A stretch of DNA of 64,000 nt from Anoplopoma fimbria. Lineage: Eukaryota; Chordata; Actinopteri; Perciformes; Anoplopomatidae. The stretch is taken from NCBI RefSeq assembly GCF_027596085.1, contig NC_072470.1:2891532-2955531 (forward strand), written 5' to 3'. The notes beneath the pieces are model-generated. The model was not told the DNA's origin. It searched no databases and worked only from the letters and a program-made list of their open reading frames with translations. Shown here piece by piece: positions 62,371 to 64,000 of the stretch. The translations under genes were made by a program, and so were the position numbers. Position 1 is the stretch's first letter. Every line of letters starts with the position of its first letter.

Positions 62371-63799
62371 AGACATCCGACCTTCATTTGACAAGAATGA
62401 ATAATCTGCTGTGAATCATTCTAGATACGAGTCACGGTTTAAAGTGCCCTTTAAACACAGAAATCTGGCTCTCTAGTTCACCTCCTTTAAAGGTTGTCAA
62501 GTCATTTCGGTGCCATTTGATCCCAGAAAATCAGGAGCAAAAACACTGCCCTTGATGGGGAATCAATGTGTAACGTGAGAAATGTCAAACTGTATGACTT
62601 TGCAGTAGAATAACTCAGAGGCTAAATGGAAAAAAAGGTTTAACCTGAAGATTAACGATGCATGAAGCTTTTAAACAAGGACTTTATTAAACAGGTATTT
62701 TATTTTGACATCATATCTGGGACAATGCCAGTTGACACCATAGAAAAGGTTTTGCAGAAGGTCCTTTGTTTAGAGAGTCGATTTAACAAGCAAGGTCCTT
62801 ATACTCCATCCTCTATAAAGACATGATGGCCACAAGTCAATATCATGAGAATATAACGAGCAGAAAATAGCCCTGCCTCGTAATGTCACTGTGGGGAATT
62901 CATTCAGTTTGTTTCACTGCTGCTTGTTTACGGTTTTATTCCTCTAATGCTTCATGCTACATAGAGCTGTTATAGTGGCAATCAATAAAGAGTTTACACT
63001 CTCCTAAATTGTGTATTTTATGTGTATTGTGGGTGGTGGTTCGCTGTCTGGAGGTCAGGAGCCCTTCAGGAGGTCACAAGATACATTTATAATGATCTTT
63101 TATGTACATTTTGAGGGTTTATTATTAGAAAAAGTGCCGTCTATAGCCCAGTGGTTCTCTCTCTAGGGGTCAGGCTCTTTTTTAAAGGCTCACAAGATAA
63201 ATCTAATCTGATGAGCTATGTGTTGATTAAAGTTAATTTATTTGAGAAGATACTAGATTCTTTATGCTCGCCACATAACAGAGCTGCTGGTAAGTGTTTG
63301 GTACAGCACGGTGGCTCAGCTCCTCTCCAAAGACAGACAGAAGAAATAACAAGAGACACCATAAGTCTCTGGTGGTTTCTTAACTGAGTCAAGGTCACAG
63401 CCAATTATGCTGGAGGATTTTGTGACAATCCGCTCCATGGTTTCCTCTTGGTGTGACTGTCTGAGCTCTCAGACACCAGACCAGAGATCTGTGATAGTGA
63501 TGTCGCCTGCGTACTTGGATATTTTGACAGAGCTGTGGTGAGATGTCAGCTCGCTGGTGTAAAAGGACACACAGCCTCGTGGTGCATCGGTCAGATAATA
63601 ATTAAAAAAATAATATTTCCATCTGAAATGTCGTGCGTACAGGTATTTCAAACGTGTACTTGCAGTATTTGCGTTAATGCACCACTGATGTATTATTTTG
63701 ATCCAATACAGTATGTCAAATGTAATCTGATTACATAATCAACAGTTGCCACCTAAATAACATGCAGGTAATTCAGGGTGATGAAATGCGCACTGCCAT

Positions 63800-63829
63800 C
63801 CTCTCCATCCTCCTCCTCCTCCTCCTCAG
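63800..63829. repeat. (TCC)n microsatellite
   Basis: About eight TCC/CTC units. Confidence 0.8.
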
Positions 63830-63847
63830 TGTAGTGACAGGATTGTG

Positions 63848-64000
<153 letters not shown>

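Overview
The window reads as nuclear DNA of a ray-finned fish, most likely a spiny-rayed (percomorph) teleost. The genes are split into many short exons with GT-AG introns, the non-coding DNA is AT-rich, CA/TG and GA microsatellites are dense, and a dispersed teleost-type repeat rich in AAGTACTT-like words recurs. The encoded proteins are vertebrate orthologues with fish-like divergence. All gene calls come from translating exons and recognising families by eye; no search was run.

Layout. (1) 304-1512, plus strand: the last three coding exons of eed (PRC2 WD40 subunit), with a 3' UTR to about 2.3 kb. (2) 2957-16166, plus strand: a complete 21-exon atp7b copper-transporting P1B-ATPase. Its exons join in frame to 4005 nt (1334 residues), but only if introns 6 and 13 use GC donors. 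Three MTF-1-type metal-response cores lie just upstream. (3) 16.9-23.6 kb: gene-poor, with one long inverted repeat. (4) 23911-24702, minus strand: an intact single-exon lrrc3-like leucine-rich-repeat membrane protein. (5) 24.7-32.2 kb: gene-poor, including a tandemly amplified composite repeat (28.6-30.2 kb) that joins a 21-bp minisatellite to a GC-rich, hairpin-bearing module. (6) 35329-43496, minus strand: pcbp3, a three-KH-domain poly(C)-binding protein. Twelve coding exons join to 984 nt (327 residues), with an apparent 3.1-kb 3' UTR that holds a structured inverted-repeat element. (7) 43.6-64.0 kb: no gene I can name. It holds promoter-like patches at 43.5, 50.3 and 51.6 kb, a perfect 28-bp-arm palindrome at 53.3 kb and long microsatellites. 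It may be the large 5' intron or upstream region of pcbp3.

The four genes do unrelated jobs: chromatin silencing, copper export, a surface LRR protein and RNA binding. They are neighbours by synteny, not an operon-like unit. The lrrc3-pcbp3 pairing recalls human 21q22.3, which supports both names. I found no plainly novel multi-gene system. The least ordinary items are the composite repeat, the folded element in the pcbp3 3' UTR, the perfect palindrome, and the splice-site and N-terminal oddities of atp7b.
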